Positions 10,040 to 24,699 of a stretch of 64,000 nt of DNA are shown here, one piece after another. The stretch is taken from NCBI GenBank assembly GCA_001692895.1, contig KV748206.1, forward strand, positions 1,126,662 through 1,190,661, read 5' to 3'. This DNA comes from Cenococcum geophilum 1.58. Its lineage: Eukaryota > Ascomycota > Dothideomycetes > Gloniales > Gloniaceae. Position 1 is the first letter of the stretch. The number at the start of each line of letters is the position of its first letter. The notes below the pieces were generated by a model. It was not told where the DNA came from. It did not search any database and saw only the letters and a list, made by a program, of their open reading frames with translations. A program made the position numbers and the translations under genes.

Positions 10040-10573
10040 CTATAAGAGAATACTTAGAATCTTATAAGCTGCCTAGTCCTTTACGTATTCTAATACCTTA
10101 AGTATTTATAGAGTAGTACTTGTATAATCCTATAGAACGCGACATTAAAAACCTAAAAATACTCTCTTTAGCTTATTACTTATTCCAGGTATTAAGAGAA
10201 CTTTAATTATAAGCTATAAGAGTTATAGAAATCTTATATACTAAAAAGGCTAGTTCTACTATTAAATAGCTATTATATAGCTATTGAGCGGAATTAGATT
10301 CTTATTAATATAGTTATTAAACTTATTTAGACTCTATAGACGAGTATATTTTAAATAATACTAAAGATAAGTCTTATAGAAGGTAGAGAGGTTTTCTTTA
10401 AACTCTAAAGGCGACTTTTAAGTTTTCTTAGTTGTATATAATATAGTTAAACCTAAAAGTATTACTTTCTCGCAGAATCTCTTTTAGAGCTTTTATACGC
10501 TAAAAAGCTTCTTTTCTTCTTTAACGGTAATATAATCGTTCTAATCTTTTAAGAAAGCTATACAATACTCTAG
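10040..10573 (-). pseudogene. hAT transposase, C-terminal fragment
   Basis: Read on the minus strand from the G1 insertion point, the frame carries fragments such as KSPLEFKENLSTFYKTYL and later ISNKLKRVFLGF followed by LKVLEYVKDQ-like sequence near the end. This matches the hAT C-terminal dimerisation region (normally SSERVFS/PERVFSGA...L...N.E...CLK). It continues the fragment at 24,893-25,829, from which it is separated by the G1 element. It is full of TAA/TAG stops. Confidence 0.6.
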
Positions 10574-10766
10574 TATTACAGAACCCCACCGCAGGGGTCT
10601 CTATAGGAGAGCCCCGTGCTCTTATATACACCTCGCGTACAGCTTATGTCAGCTACGCGTAGGTATATTACCTCCTTACGCCCTTAACCCTTACAATCGA
10701 TCGCGTAACGTCTTATAAACTCCTTAAATAAATACGCTCTATAGCCACTGCCCTTATTCCATAACA
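10574..10766 (+). repeat. G1 5' LTR, 193 bp
   Basis: Begins TATTACAGAACCCC and ends TTCCATAACA, decayed TG...CA. It is nearly identical to 24,700-24,892 apart from transition-type differences. Confidence 0.85.
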
Positions 10767-11524
10767 TTACGTTGCGCCTTTTTACTACTAATACTTAGCC
10801 TATAACTAATTCTACGTCTCTATAATACTATAGGCGCTACTAAAAGCAGCATATCTATAAATTACCTCACTTTATACTTCTAAGGAACCTATAATAGTAA
10901 GATAATATTCCTTACTAACTACTATATCAAACCTAAAGAACAATTTAATACCTATATTTAACCTATAACGCCAATTAATTCTAAAAGAATTTGATTTATT
11001 AGCCCTAGCCTTAACCCCTAAGGAGATAGACACTAATAATATCTTATCTTTTATTAACTATATAACTACGGACAAGCAAATAAAAGGGCTACTACCTATT
11101 AAAATTAAAATACGAGACGCTAAGATATTTGTAAAAATAGTAGCATAAAACCCTAATAAATACTACCGCCTTCTATAGAACTACTACCTAAAGCTTATAT
11201 AAGCTAAGATGTATACTACCTAGGATTATAATATTATCTAAGACCTATAAGCTTATAAGGCGCTCACCAACAATATATATTAAGAAACTAAAGATAACCT
11301 TTATATGTCTAAACGTAATATCTAATAGTTAAAGAAGAATAAGATTATACTAATTGCTACAGTTACTAAAAAAGAAGGTATAATTAAATACCTATAATTT
11401 TAGCTTAATAAGCACATTTGTAATAACGCTAGATACCTCTTTACTATATATAACGCCACCTAAGTCTTTACGCCCCTAGTAACTTTACCTACTTAACGTT
11501 TAACAGAGGGTTAGCGCTAAGTAG
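10767..11524 (+). pseudogene. G1 gag region, first part
   Basis: The stretch between the G1 5' LTR and the nested G2 has broken plus-strand frames without a domain I recognise. Its position fits the leader and N-terminal Gag; it resumes at 19,487. Confidence 0.45.
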
Positions 11525-11948
11525 TGTAATAGAACCTTGTAGCAGGAACTACAATAGGCTCGTTATTGGGCTAGGTATGTAGGTGATATAAGATAGAGGT
11601 CAACGATTAATAATAACTAGTAGAGTGGTTGCCTAACAGATTAACTCTAATTATATTCTAAGAATTACTATAAGGAAGGAACTATCTAGGTAGGGACTAA
11701 GGGTCCTTAAATACTCAACCGTACTCCTATAAAATCCTTCTTATACGTAATATACGTATACTCTATCTACTCTGTCACGGATTATACAGATCCTATAGAT
11801 TATATAGATTATGTCATATAACCTTAGTTACTATTCCTTGTTATATAGCTCTACTAGTTCCATTCTAGACCGTACCTAAATTAACTAACCAGCTTCTTCC
11901 AACTCTTCCCTAAGTAGTTATAACATTGTACTTAAAGCGTCCGTAACA
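11525..11948 (-). repeat. G2a 3' LTR
   Basis: 424 bp. In element orientation it begins TGTTACGGACGC and ends GGTTCTATTACA. It matches the LTR at 19,063-19,486 with scattered transitions. Confidence 0.85.
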
Positions 11949-14900
11949 CTATCTCCCTCCTCTTTATCTTTGTCCTTAAAGATTCCTAATATCTCTAAGT
12001 CGTTTACTAGAGGTGTAATATCCGTCTAATTAATTTGGTTAATATCGTTACTTATTATACCTAAAGTAATTTCTTCTTCGACTGCTTATCGAATTCGCAC
12101 TATAGCTGCAATATTATCTCTTAGTGAGATTATACCGTCTCCGTATTCTTATTATTCGAAAAAGGGGCTAGTTTATATTGCGTTAGTAAACCCATCTTCG
12201 CGACAACCATCCTTTTGCTTAAAGTACACTAAAGTAAATATTTATTTATCCTATAATGTTTGCTCTATCTCTAATACTAAATATATACAACCTATTACTC
12301 TTAATAGTTGTCTGGTTCCTTAATTAATTTATCTTAGAGTTTTATATTTAATCTACTACTACGTAGCTAGATAATAAACTATCTGTTACTTTGGCAAAGT
12401 TGCGCCATTTCTATAATGCTAAATAAGAGGCTGCCGAAGCTTAGCAACGGGCCCTTAAGTCTTATCTTACGGCGTCTGCTTAGTTAATCCGTCTTAAAAA
12501 GGTTCGCAAGAAGGTCTATTTTAAAAAGTGGAAACTTATAGAATAGGGTCTATAAGAACTTAGTAATAAAAGAATAGATTCTCCTCTAATAGAGGAGGAA
12601 ATAGGTCTAAGTAGCTCAGCAACTGCTCTTCTTGGGTCCCCCTTAGGTAACTTATTTTTTAGCGATCCTTTTTTATTAATACTGCCTAACCTAATTTCTT
12701 CTAATACTCCTATACCTTTCTTATAGCGTTTTTTAAATTCTTTAGTAGCTCCTAGGTAGTCTTATTATAGCCTATCTACTTAACCTTATACTATATTTTA
12801 TTATTAATATCCTTATAACTAATAATCTTTAAAACTTGCTATTTATCTTTTTCCTGTCCTCTATATATATCTGCTTTATAGACTAGTGGCTTAATATTTC
12901 CGTATACTAGCTCTAGTATTGCGATATACTATATAGGGTAGATCTTTATTTTGGCTAGTAGGTTTAACTTAAATATAACTAATAAAATTCTTTATACGAT
13001 TTTAAAAGGTCCTAGTTTAACGTAGTCTAACTTCTTACTTAGTTATTAACTCTTAAAATTTTTATATAGTAGCTATACTTTATCTCCCTCCTTAAGATCT
13101 AGTCCCTTAGATCTCTTAGCATTATAGTACCTTTTTATTCTTTCTTGTACTTTTTTTACTAATTCTATAAGGTCTGTATAAAGATTTATTAATATCTTTA
13201 TCCTTTCTTTAGCTATACTACTTATTTTCTTTACTTACTATAGTAATAACGATATTCTTAGCTTATATCCGTAATTTGCCTTAAATAGTAATATGCCTAT
13301 CCCTTTTTAGGGTGTTATATTATATATAAACTATATAACTAGTAATAGCGATACCTAATTATTTTATGCATAATTAATATAGTGCCTTAGATACTACTCT
13401 AATATCTAATTTAATCTTTCTATTTAACCGTCTGTCTGCAGATAATATACGGTAGAAGTTGCTACTCTAACTTTTTATTCTACTAAGAATACCTCCTAAA
13501 ATGCTATTATAAATCTTAGATCTCTATCTAATATAATCTTACTTAGTACTCCGTGTCTTATAAACACTTCTTTAATATAAATTCTAGCGATATCTTCCGC
13601 TAAAATTTCTTCCGTATATGCTATAAAGTATCCCCACTTTATAAGCTTATCTACTATTACTAAAATCGCGTTATAATCTTATCCGGTAATAGGGTCTCTT
13701 AACTTTAGTAACTTAATAATAAAGTCCTATAATATAACCTCCTATAGTCTTTCTGGTGTTTTAATAGGTTATAGCCCTCTATATAGTTTATGCCTCGCCG
13801 GTTTATTCCTTTAGTAATTTAAATATTCTTTTATAACCTTTTTAGCTATCCTTTAGATTCTATTAATAATATACTCCTCTTAGAGTCTTAACACTAAGCC
13901 CATAGCTCTATTATGTCCTTAAGTTAATCCCTTATAAAATTCCTCCATAAACTACTCTACTATATTTCTTAAAATATACTTAGCTTCTCAATTTTCGTAT
14001 ATATCTATCTATAGATCTTCTAGTTATACCTCTAGAATTCTTTATACCTAAAAGCTTCCTAGTAACTTATAAACTCCCTTTAATTCTTTCTAAGTTGCTA
14101 TAATCTTTAGATAATTATACCTAATTAGTCCATCCTTGTCTTTTCGCAGTAAAGCCCCTAATGGCTTTTCTTTGTTTTATAGTTTAGCCTTCCGACTTAA
14201 AGCATCTACTTATATATTATCTGTGCCTTTAGTATACTAAATCTTAAAATAGTATTTTATAAGCATCTCTGCCCATCTAACCTATTTTTAGTTAAGTTCC
14301 TTTATTATTAGGAATCCTATTAAGTTCTTATAATCTGTCTTAACTATAAATAGTTTCTCTATACCTTATAAGAATACTCTTAATTTTTTTAATACTATAA
14401 CTATACCTAATAACTCCTTATTATAGATATTATAGTTCAACTCTAGTGGTGTTATTTTTCGACTATAGTATACTACTAGGTGCTATTTATCTTAATATTT
14501 CTATATAAAGTACGCCCCTAGTATATAGTCTAATATATCTATCTCTATAACCGTCTCTAGTCCTAGTTAATAGATCTTAAGAACTAGCTCCTAGGTAAAC
14601 AATTCCTTAATTTTCTTAAACAGTTCTTACTGCTCCTTTCCCTATACCTATAGTTCTTCTTTCTTTATTAGTTACATAAGTGGCTTAATATCCTTTAACT
14701 ACTGCGCTATAAACCTTCTATAGTAATTATAAAACCCTAGGAATAATCTTAACTGCGTAACGTTCTCTAGTTCTTACCAATTTACTATAGCCTTAATCTT
14801 CTTTAAATCTATGCTAAGTTAGCCTAGTTTAATAATAAATCTAATAAAATCGGTCTTCCTAGTAAAGAACTCGCATTTCTCGATTACTATTAGCATCTAT

Positions 14901-17900
14901 TCTTCTTATAGTTTCTTTAAAACCCATTTAACGTGTTCCCCGTGCTCTTCCTTAGTTATTAAGTAGATAATAATATTATTAAAGTATACTATAATAAATT
15001 TATCTAAGTGTTCTCCTAATATATTATTAATATACTTCTAGAACGTTACTAGTACGTTTATAAGCCCAAATTGCATAACTAATAGTTTATATAGTCCTTC
15101 CTTTAACCTAAAGGCTGCCTTCTATTTATCGCCTTCCTTAATCCGGATCTAATAGTACGCCCATCTTAAATCTATCTTCGTAAAGATTTACGCGTTGCCT
15201 ATCCTATCTTAGATTTCACTAATTAAGGGTAAAGGATACCTATCCTTTCTGGTAATACTATTTAACTATCTATAGTTAATATATAGCCTTAGCTTGCTAT
15301 TCTTCTTTAGTACAAATAGTACTAGATATCCCGCTAATAACTATAATGGTCTAATATATCCCTTTTATAAGTTTTCTTAGATAAACTCTTTTAATGCTCT
15401 ACCTTCTTCTTTAGTAAGCTTATATATTAGAAAGAACCTTAGACTTATTTCTAATTCTAATTCTATTTTATAGTCCCATACTATATAATCTACTAACTTT
15501 TTACTTTCTAGGCTCTATAGTTTTTTGCCATACTTATAGTATCTTTTTAGTATATAACTTAGTCCTTTTTCTATTTCTTTATAGGTTGCTCCTGCTTAGT
15601 ACTATACCAACTTAGTTTACTATCGCATTCTATAGCGTTAAGTATCCCTAATATTAACCTAACCTATAACCCAATTAATCTTTAAATTGTACTTCTGTAA
15701 CTAAGGCATTCCTAATACTGCCTTATTATTCCCTAATAGTAATATATTAAAAGACATCTTAATCTATCTCCCTTTAATAGTTATCCGAATAGGTCCTGTT
15801 TTAAAATTAATAATCCCTCCTCTATAGGCTATTGGATCTCCTAAAATTATCACTAATAGGTAAGATTACTCCTTCTGTTTATAAGGTAATCCCATTCTCT
15901 TAACTACTACTAGTAAGATATAGTTCCGCGTTACTTTACTATCTATTAGCGCCTTAAACTGCTAATCTTACTATTTAACTTATAAATTTAGGTGTTGTCC
16001 TTAAATTCCTTTAAGGGTCTAAGGCTCTACTACTAGCTCCCTCTAGTCCCGTAGGCCTCCGCTTTTTCTAATTATTAGCTACTTAATCCTATTATACTTA
16101 GCTTATTCTTTAGCTAATACCTAGTTTATTTTTTATCTTTAATATACTATAAACACATGTTTTCTAGGTATTTCCACTACTATTATCCGTCTAAGTATTC
16201 TTCCGTAAGAAATCTTCCTAGTTAAAGTATTAAGTCGCCTAACTTCTAAACTTCTGCTAGATGCCAGCCATATATATACTTAGCATTCCTATATTATTAC
16301 TTATCTATTATCTAATATATCCTTATAGGGTATTTCCAATTCTTTTCCTTTAGGTTCTTATGCATCTTATATATATTATCCACGTATATAATCTATAATA
16401 GCATATAGTATGCTAGGTGCTTTAAGTTAACTCTTAGCTCGTCTTTATCCTTAAGTTTAAACCTCTATTATGCTAATCTAAACATTATAACTTTATTCGT
16501 AGGTACTAAAATGCGTCTCTCGCTTCTCTAGTCCTCTAATTATTCCTTTAGATCCTTTAACATTATAATTAAGGCTCCTTTAATATAATTTATAGCCTTT
16601 TCCGTAATTAGGTGGTCTTGGATAACTTTTTCATCCAACTATATATAGAAATCTTCCCACTTATTATTGTGCCTCTGCCTATACTACTTTTAGTACAGGT
16701 GCTAGAGTATATACGGTTTATCCGTAAGGAAGTATCTTCTTATTACTGTATTATAACAGCCCTTTATATATCGTTCCTTAAATCTAGTAGGGATCCCTAG
16801 ATCCTCTTCGTTCTCCAATTTAGTAAGCCACTTAGCTCTTAGTATGCCTACCCTAAGCCTATTAGTAATTCTACATACTAGCGCTTTATCCCTTATACGT
16901 CCCACTATACTAGATTTCTTATCTAGTTTCTATTCTTGCTATGCAATAATTCTTTATCTAAACTCTTCTATAGTTTCCTTTAGTTTATATCTTACGCTCT
17001 AATCCTTAAAGTTCTCTTACTTCTTAATCTTAATATTAACTTTTCGATCTTTAGTCTAAATACTATGTTCTACTAGTAAGTCCTCTAGGTCTATATATCT
17101 GTCTCCTAGTCTAGTTACTATTTATATTACAGATTCTCTAATCTATAAAGAAGCTCCTTACTTCTTATCTATAGGTATTCTAATTCGTTCTCTAAATTCT
17201 TAGCCCCTTAGATTTTTTAATCCTAAGCTTGCTTCTAACTTAAGCCTAGCTCCAGCCTTAGTCTAACTAGGCTTACTTAGTGTTCTCATCTTATCTTAAG
17301 AGTCTTAAATCTCACTTATCTCTTCTTAAGAGTCTTATGTTTGTAGGAAACTTCGTCCTAAGCTTATTCGTATATCTTTAAACTAAGCTATTGCTCTGCT
17401 CTATCGGTTATCGTCCGTTATAGGTCCTTAAGCTTACCTTATCTTGTCTTAAGAATCTTAGTTGTCTCTTATCTCGTCTTAAGAATCTTAAGCCTTTAGC
17501 CTTTTGCCTTTATTAAGTGCCAAAGTAGCTCGCTGTCCTACTTCTCTTGCGTCTTGCAAAGCAATAGACATTATATCTAGCGGGGTCTTAATCCCTACTA
17601 ATGTTCCCTATTCTATAGTGGAATTATCCTTTACCTCTAGTATAACATCTCTAATGGCTACGTGTTCCCAGTAAACCGCCCTTATTACCTTATTATTATA
17701 AAATATTTCGCCTTTATTAAATTTATTGTCTTTAATGTCCGATCTACGAACTGGTTTATTAGTTCCTTTACACTCCGCTAAGTATAGCTCCTATAGCTAA
17801 TAGCTTACGCCGTACTTAGCATCCTTATAAATTTGGCATACGTTATTATAACAAACGCGAAACTTCTAATTAAATATTCTTTTATTCCTTATAGCACATT

Positions 17901-19062
17901 ATCGTCCCTTTATACGTATATATCGTCTACTAGTCTCATACCTTTTACTATATAGTAACTCTGCCCACTTCTATAGTTTCTAACATAATAACCTTATTTC
18001 CCGCAATTTATATAAGCTCCCTCTTTAAACTATTTTTCTTACTATAGAGTCCGCCTAAACGTCTTCTGCTACTAAGATCCCTAGTTTAGCCTTTGCTCCT
18101 TAGTCCTATAATTACTAGATCCTTAACCTCTAGGTTTCTATAGTTTTTTACTCCATCTTATATAGGCTTCTTTAATACCACTTAGGTCCATTATCTCCGC
18201 GCCATACTATAGTTTTTAACTTAGCTTTAGTTATTACGTACTCTGCGCCTTATACAACTATAGAACTCTATCCTAACCTTACTTAGTCTATTCCCTTTAG
18301 TAGATCCAATTATTAATCTTAATCGCCTAATCTATTAGTTCCCTTAGGGTATCCGCATCTTCTATCAGAATAATTACGTCCTAGACTTTAGCCTTAAGTC
18401 CCTATTTATACTATGCTATAAGCGCCCTATTATTCCACTTAACTTATATTGCTAACGTCTGGAACTACATTATATATTTAATTGCTAAGGTTTATTACGT
18501 AATGTCTTAGAGTTTTCTTTCCGCCGTAGTTACCGCCTCTAGGTCTCCGAACATTTATATAAGTCGTTCTACAAATCCATTCCAGCTTAAGAACATAAAC
18601 CGTACCTCTTAGTTTATAGTTGTTATTCTATTTACCTAGATTTCTATAAGGTAAAGCTTAAACCATTTAAGTGCCCTTCCTGTTAAGAACAATCCCGTGT
18701 ACGCTATTTAATCTATAGGTGTTACTAGCTTAGCTCCCTTTTGCGTAACCTTAAAGTGCATTTACGTAAGGAATCCCTTAAGCTTTAATCTCTCTCCTAA
18801 GAATCTTTTAATTAATAGTAACTTAACCTTTACTGCGCCTATCCCGTTAATCCTATTTTCTAATATTATATTGTTTTCTATTAGCTAGTTAACTATCTCT
18901 TATAGTTGTCCAATCGTTACGGGTTGCTATAAATTAGTGTCTACTATACTAGTATCGTTACCTAATCCCGATATAGTTGCCGCCATTAATAGCATTATAG
19001 TGGCTGCTTTTGGTGGCATGTTATTTAACTTCTATATTAATACCGTAACTAAGTAGTGATTG
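11949..19062 (-). pseudogene. G2a gag-pol polyprotein remnant
   Basis: Reading right to left, Gag begins MPPKAATIM just inside the 5' LTR and carries GLFLTGRALKWF, a capsid motif. A zinc-knuckle remnant (CGK-x-GYYVRN) lies near 18,000. A stop-free piece survives at 16,905-16,702 (67 codons) and matches the collinear part of the G2b copy. The reverse transcriptase includes RKDRYPLPLISEI and FTKIDLRWAYY near 15,200, and its YLDD box has become YFNN near 14,980. The integrase ends with LQTDG near 13,440, and a chromodomain (KVK-x-IGYNKTT-x-ELLKNLKNA) lies at about 12,870-12,700. The catalytic Asp-to-Asn changes and dense TAG/TAA codons are what RIP predicts. It encoded the proteins for copying and inserting the element, with the chromodomain as a likely heterochromatin tether. 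Confidence 0.85.
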
Positions 19063-19486
19063 TGTAACGGAACCTTATAGCAGGAACTACGATAGGCTTA
19101 TTATTAGGCTAGGTATATAGGTGATATAAGATAGAGGTCAACAATTAATAATAACTGGTGGAGTAGTTGCCTAACAGATTAACTCTAATTGTATTCTAAG
19201 AATTACTATAAGGAAGGAACTATCTAGGTAGGGACTAAGGGTCCTTAAATACTTAACTGTACTCCTATAAAATCCTTCTTGTACGTAATATACGTATGCT
19301 CTATTTGCTTTATTACGGATTATATAGATCCTATAGATTATATAGATTATATTACATAACCTTAGTTACTATTCCTCATTACATGGCTCTACTGGTTCCA
19401 TCCTAGACCGTGCCTAAATTAACCAACTAGCTTCTTCCGACTCTTCCCCAAGTAGTTGTAATATTGTACTTAAAGCGTCCGTAATA
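19063..19486 (-). repeat. G2a 5' LTR
   Basis: 424 bp, in minus orientation. It is followed to the right by the AGCAG copy of the target duplication and the resumed G1 gag. Confidence 0.85.
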
Positions 19487-22400
19487 AGCAGCTTTACCTA
19501 ATAGGAACCCCTACTAAAGCAGTAATAATAAAAGCTATAATAATTGGACCTAAATTGTTACTATAGGGTCTAATATACGCTACCCTAATCCTTTAGTTTT
19601 TTAAGGAGACCGTAAGGAATATAGCCACTAGAAGATACAAATCTGTAAAAAAAACTAATTTAGAGCGCCTACCTTTTTCCTACGGAAGATACTAAAATTG
19701 GCTACATTATTAGGCAAATAAAAGGTATACTATTTAATAAACTCTTTGCCTAATAGGAGACTAGTAGCTCCTAGAATTAGTAGTCTTACTAAGAAGTCCT
19801 TAATAATCTTAACCTAATATACCGTAACTATAACTTACTAGCCACTAACTAAGCTAAACTACGTGCCCTAAAGATAAACCCTACTAAATTATTTAATGAA
19901 TTCTATATTAAATTCTAGGAATACACTAAAGCCCTTACCTAAGATAATACTAAAGATTAAACGGATCTCCTTAAAAAAGTTACTTATCGCCTTAGTTATA
20001 TAGCCGCTAGCTATAACTACAATAATATTTATAAAATAGTAGCAGCTCTATAGAAGATTAAATAATAACTAAATTAAATTGCTACTACTAACCCTTACTT
20101 AAAGACCTCTCTATAGAAGCCCTCCGGGCCTACTAAACCTACATATACTAAGCCACTAATGCCTACTACCTTAAGTACCACTAGAGCCAACATTAACCTC
20201 TTTATACTAACCTTTCTATAAAAACTCCTAAATAGAAAGCGTAAGCTACTTTGGAAACTAGGACGCTACTATAGATACTATTAAAAAGGCTATTATTATA
20301 ATAACCTAAACTGCCTAATAGCTAGGTTTAGTACCTATAGCCTAATACCTAACCTAATGCCTTAAACACTAAATACGTTACTACGCGCCATTACCGTATA
20401 AAATAAAAACGTAGTAATAGTAATAGAATCGGACATGAAAGTGGAAAACGCTAAGTCCTAGCCTTGGGTTATAGGTTAGGACGCCCTAATAATAAAGGGA
20501 TCTATATATTAGCCTGCTTAATAGATAACTTAGTAAAGATAAACGGACGGAAATAAATAGTTTTACCTATAATAGGAACTACTGCTATAAAATAATATAA
20601 AAGCCATTTTATAATTAAATGTAAAGCTATTAACCAATTTATAGATACCTAACTTGTATATACTTATAACCTATTTACCTTACCCCTTACTAAAGCCCGC
20701 GCCCTATAACTCGCTAATAGTAGTTATACTGTATAGAAGATTACCTATATAGTATAACTCTACTTAGATATAAACGGGCACCAGAAAGAGCTCTAGGCCT
20801 ATATTATACCACTTATTAACTACCCTATTATCCTTAAAATAAGCTAGCTTAAATAATATAACCCCGCCATTAACTAGGAAAAGAGAAAAGTAACCTTTAA
20901 CTCTAAATATTATAGAAAAACTTGCCTAGGATATAGCCTAGCCACCTCTATTTACTTACCAGGATATTAACCTAAGAAACCCCTTATTACCTTACCTATA
21001 ACTAACTACTACTATATAAGTGCTGCGGCCTTCTACCGTATAGTATATAGAAAAGGCTAAACTATTACTACAGCTTCCTAATTATAACTATATAAGCTTA
21101 ATAAAGAACAGGACTACGTCCTCTATAGTAATAAAATAAATATAGTTAACCTTCTAGAAGATAACGCCCCTGCGAAACTCTATGGACTTTTACCTTTAGA
21201 CTTTAAGAAGTTTATAAAACTTAAAAAAGGACTTACTAACAAAGAACTCCGTAAGCTCCTCCTTAAGAGGTATTATAACTTTATTAATATATGCTTATAA
21301 AAGGGCGTAGATATACTCCCCCTATATTAACCTAATAACTATACTATTAATATTAAATAAGGAAAAACGCCACCTTATAAGAGACCCTACTTAATATTAA
21401 AAAATAAACTTCTAGTTATAAGAAAGTATATTAACAAGCACCTTAATAAAGGGTTTATTTATCCCAGTATATTACTAGCAGCTACTTCTATCCTTCTTAC
21501 TAAGAAGTTAAAAGGAGGTATTTAATTCTACGTTAACTATAGAGGACTTAACGCTATTATAATTAAAAACTAATACCTAGTACTGCTTATATAGGAGACC
21601 CTTAAGCGGCTTAGCTAAGCCAAAATCTATATTAAGCTTAATATTATTACCACCTTTAACTATTTTTAAATACGGAAAGGTAACAAATGGAAAACCGCAT
21701 TTATATTACGCTTTAGCCAATTTAAATATACTGTTATACCCTTTAGTATATATAACGGCCCAAGCACCTTCTAAAGCTATATTAATAACGCCTTATAGGA
21801 CTACCTTAATAACTTCTACTCTACGTACCTAGATAATATACTTATTTATAGTAATAACCCTTTTAAGTATACTAAACACATTTAAAAGGTCCTATAGCAC
21901 CTTAGGGACGTAAGACTTTATATTAATTTAAAGAAATATAAATTCTTAGTTATAGAAGTAAAATACCTTAAACTAATTATTACCACTAAGGGTGTCTGTA
22001 TAGACCCTAAGAAGGTATATATAATTATTAAATAGCAAGCCCCTAGCTGTATTAAGGACGTATAAGCCTTCCTTAGTTTCGCTAACTTCTATTAAAAATT
22101 TATATACAACTTCTTAGGCATAGTAGCACTACTTATAGCAATAATGTAAATAAAGGGCTTTTCTATAAAAGGAAGAAAAACGCACCTACGCTTTACCTAG
22201 ACGCTTAAATACAAGAAGGCGTTTTAAGACCTTAAAAATGCCTTTACCAAAGCACCTATTCTAGCTTACTTTACACTAGGACGACAATTCTATCTTAAAA
22301 CCAACTCCTTAGACCACGTTAACATAGGTATCCTTTTCTAAATAGGTAATAACGGTCTTCTTTACCTAGTTATATTTTACTTATTTAAGCTTATATTATA

Positions 22401-24699
22401 AGAATATAACTATAAGATTTATAATAAAGAACTCCTTATAATTGTATAAGCGTTTAAAGAATTCTAACTAGAACTCTTCTTAGTAGAGCCTAACTAGCTA
22501 ACTAAAGTCCTTACAGACCATTATAACCTTAAGTACTTTATAACTATAAAGTAGCTAAACTAATGCTAAGCATATTAGAATAAGTTCCTCTTTAGTTTTA
22601 ACTTTAAAATTATATATAGACTAGGAGTATAAGGTACTAAATTTAATAGCCTAATACGCCGCTTATAAGACTTTCCTTAGTCTAAAAATAACCCCTATAA
22701 TTAGTTTTAATAATAGATAATCCTAAAAGCACAAAATTTAGCCCTAGGTATACTACCTATAATAGAGCCAACTATACCTTAGCTTTATACTATAAAACTA
22801 GAGTTACCTCCTAAACTTAATAAGCTTATTACTATGGTATATAACACCTCTGTTAACCTATTACTATATTAACTTATTACTATAAAGACCACTAGCGCCT
22901 ATATACTGCCTACTAACCTTTAAAGCTTAGGCCAGATTAATATAGCAGCCTTAAAAGTAAAAGAGAATAGGCTCTATTATAGAGGTCGTCTATTTATCTC
23001 TAACTTAGAAAATCTATAACGGTAACTAATCTAAATAGCCTATAACCTCTAATTAAGCGGCCACTTAGGTAAAGGAGGAACCTATAAGCTTTTTAGCCAA
23101 TACTACTTCTAGCCAAAAATAATAGACTTAGTTAAACACTTTATAGGCGCCTATTATAGTTATAAGCGCGCTAAGGCCTTTAATATAAAGTACTAAGAAC
23201 TACTATACCCTCTATTAGTACCTATATAACAATAGGCAGATATCGCCATAGATTTCGTTATTAACCTACTACCCTATAAATAATACGGCCGTATCTATAA
23301 AAACATCCTTATAATAATATGCCGACTTATAAAAGAGCGCCACTATGTCCTAACTAAAGGCGTAGCTATTAGCGATGTTACTAATACCTTCCTTTATAAA
23401 GTTTACTAACTATATAGGTTACCTAACTTAATTACGTCTAATTAAGGTATATAATTTAACTCTAATATATAGAGACAAATCTGCCAACGCCTTAGCATCT
23501 CTATTAAGATGTCTATATCCTTTTACTATAAAACTACTAGGTAACTAGAAAATGTTAATGCTAGTATAAAAGCGTACCTATAATAGGTAGTCGCCTATAG
23601 TTAAGATAACTAGGTAGATTACCTCCTAGTAAGTAAATTTATAGTAAATAACTACGTCTTAACTACTATAGGACTTACCCCGTTCTTCGCGAATAAGAGT
23701 TATTACCCTTAATCTAGTATAGAGCTACCAGAACCTATTAATAAGAAACTGCTATATAGAAAACGCCTTAAGATACTACTTGCTAACTAGTATATAGACT
23801 ATATAAAAAATCTACTTAACTACTATAAGGGAGAAATAGCCTAGGCTTAAGTAAAGTAGGCCTACTTCGCTAACTATTATAAAACGCCACCACCGGAGAT
23901 GCGTATTAGCGGCTAGGTATAGCTAAATATATATAATATCTCTACGCAGAGGCCTATAAAGTCACTTAATTATAAGAACCTTAGCCCCTATTTAATTAAA
24001 CAAGTTATTAATAGGGGAGCCGTATATAAACTAGAACTCCTACCTACCCTAGCTACCCACGGGATATAGCCTATATTTTACCTATAACTACTATACCTTT
24101 ATTAGCCTAACCCCTTACTAGGGCAGATATAGCCTAAACCCCTATTAGTACTAATTTAAGATAAGAACGAAGATAAGAACTATAAGGAGTAGACCGTTAA
24201 ATAAATTATTAACTCTAAATACTTTGGTAAAGGTAGAGGACGACGGCTCTACTACAGAGCTATATATGTAGGATTTAATATAAATTAGCCAGAATAGCAA
24301 CTATAGGAAAACTTTAAAAATGCAAAGGATCTAATTAGTAACTTTTACTACGTAAACCTATAGAAACTGGGCTAAAGAAAAGATTTTATACCTAATCCTC
24401 TATAGGAGCCCTTATAGAGTTAAACCGTTATACATTACTATATAAGGGCAAATTACCGTTAGATTATAGTAAAGTGCGATTATATAACCGGAATATTATT
24501 AAGATATCTAGGAACTTTAACTGGCGGTTAAAGTTATCTAATTAGTTAAATTCTTAAATGCTAAGCCTTATTATATAACGTTATTTTAAACCTTTAGCAA
24601 TACCCTCCTTTCTTCTTTTCTATACCTTAAGTGTCCCTTCTATATATATATAGTAACCACAGCGTCGCTAGAGCTCCGCCCCTATAGAAGGGGGGGTAG
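19487..24699 (+). pseudogene. G1 gag-pol polyprotein remnant, second part
   Basis: Gag resumes at 19,487 (FNEFYIKF near 19,900). The reverse transcriptase runs about 21,370-21,900, with YVNYRGLNAI, WKTAF and an active-site box YLDN at 21,826-21,837 in place of YLDD. RNase H lies at about 22,250-22,600 ([12 protein letters not shown] and VLTDHYNLKYF). The integrase zinc region is near 23,050-23,200 and its core begins ADIAIDFVINL near 23,240. A chromodomain closes the frame at about 24,200-24,360 (GRRLYYRAIYVGFNIN, ENFKNAKDLIS). The order is Ty3/Gypsy and the chromodomain makes it a chromovirus. Frequent stops at former CAA, CAG and TGG codons show it is dead. Confidence 0.85.
24513..24535. 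repeat. Perfect 9-bp-arm hairpin in the G1 3' untranslated region
   Basis: AACTTTAAC and GTTAAAGTT surround a 5-nt loop, between the chromodomain and the 3' LTR. A similar hairpin lies in the equivalent place in G3 (26,272-26,294). Confidence 0.7.

Larger units (their letters stand above)
11525..19486 (-). mobile_element. G2a: chromodomain Gypsy element nested in G1
   Basis: Two 424-bp LTRs (11,525-11,948 and 19,063-19,486) bound a 7,962-bp element in minus orientation, flanked by AGTAG (11,520-11,524) and AGCAG (19,487-19,491), which differ by one transition. The 5' LTR is the right one. A polypurine tract (AAGAGGAGGGAGATAG on the minus strand) abuts the left LTR. LTRs of the same family occur at 44,174, 45,470 and 62,750. 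Confidence 0.9.
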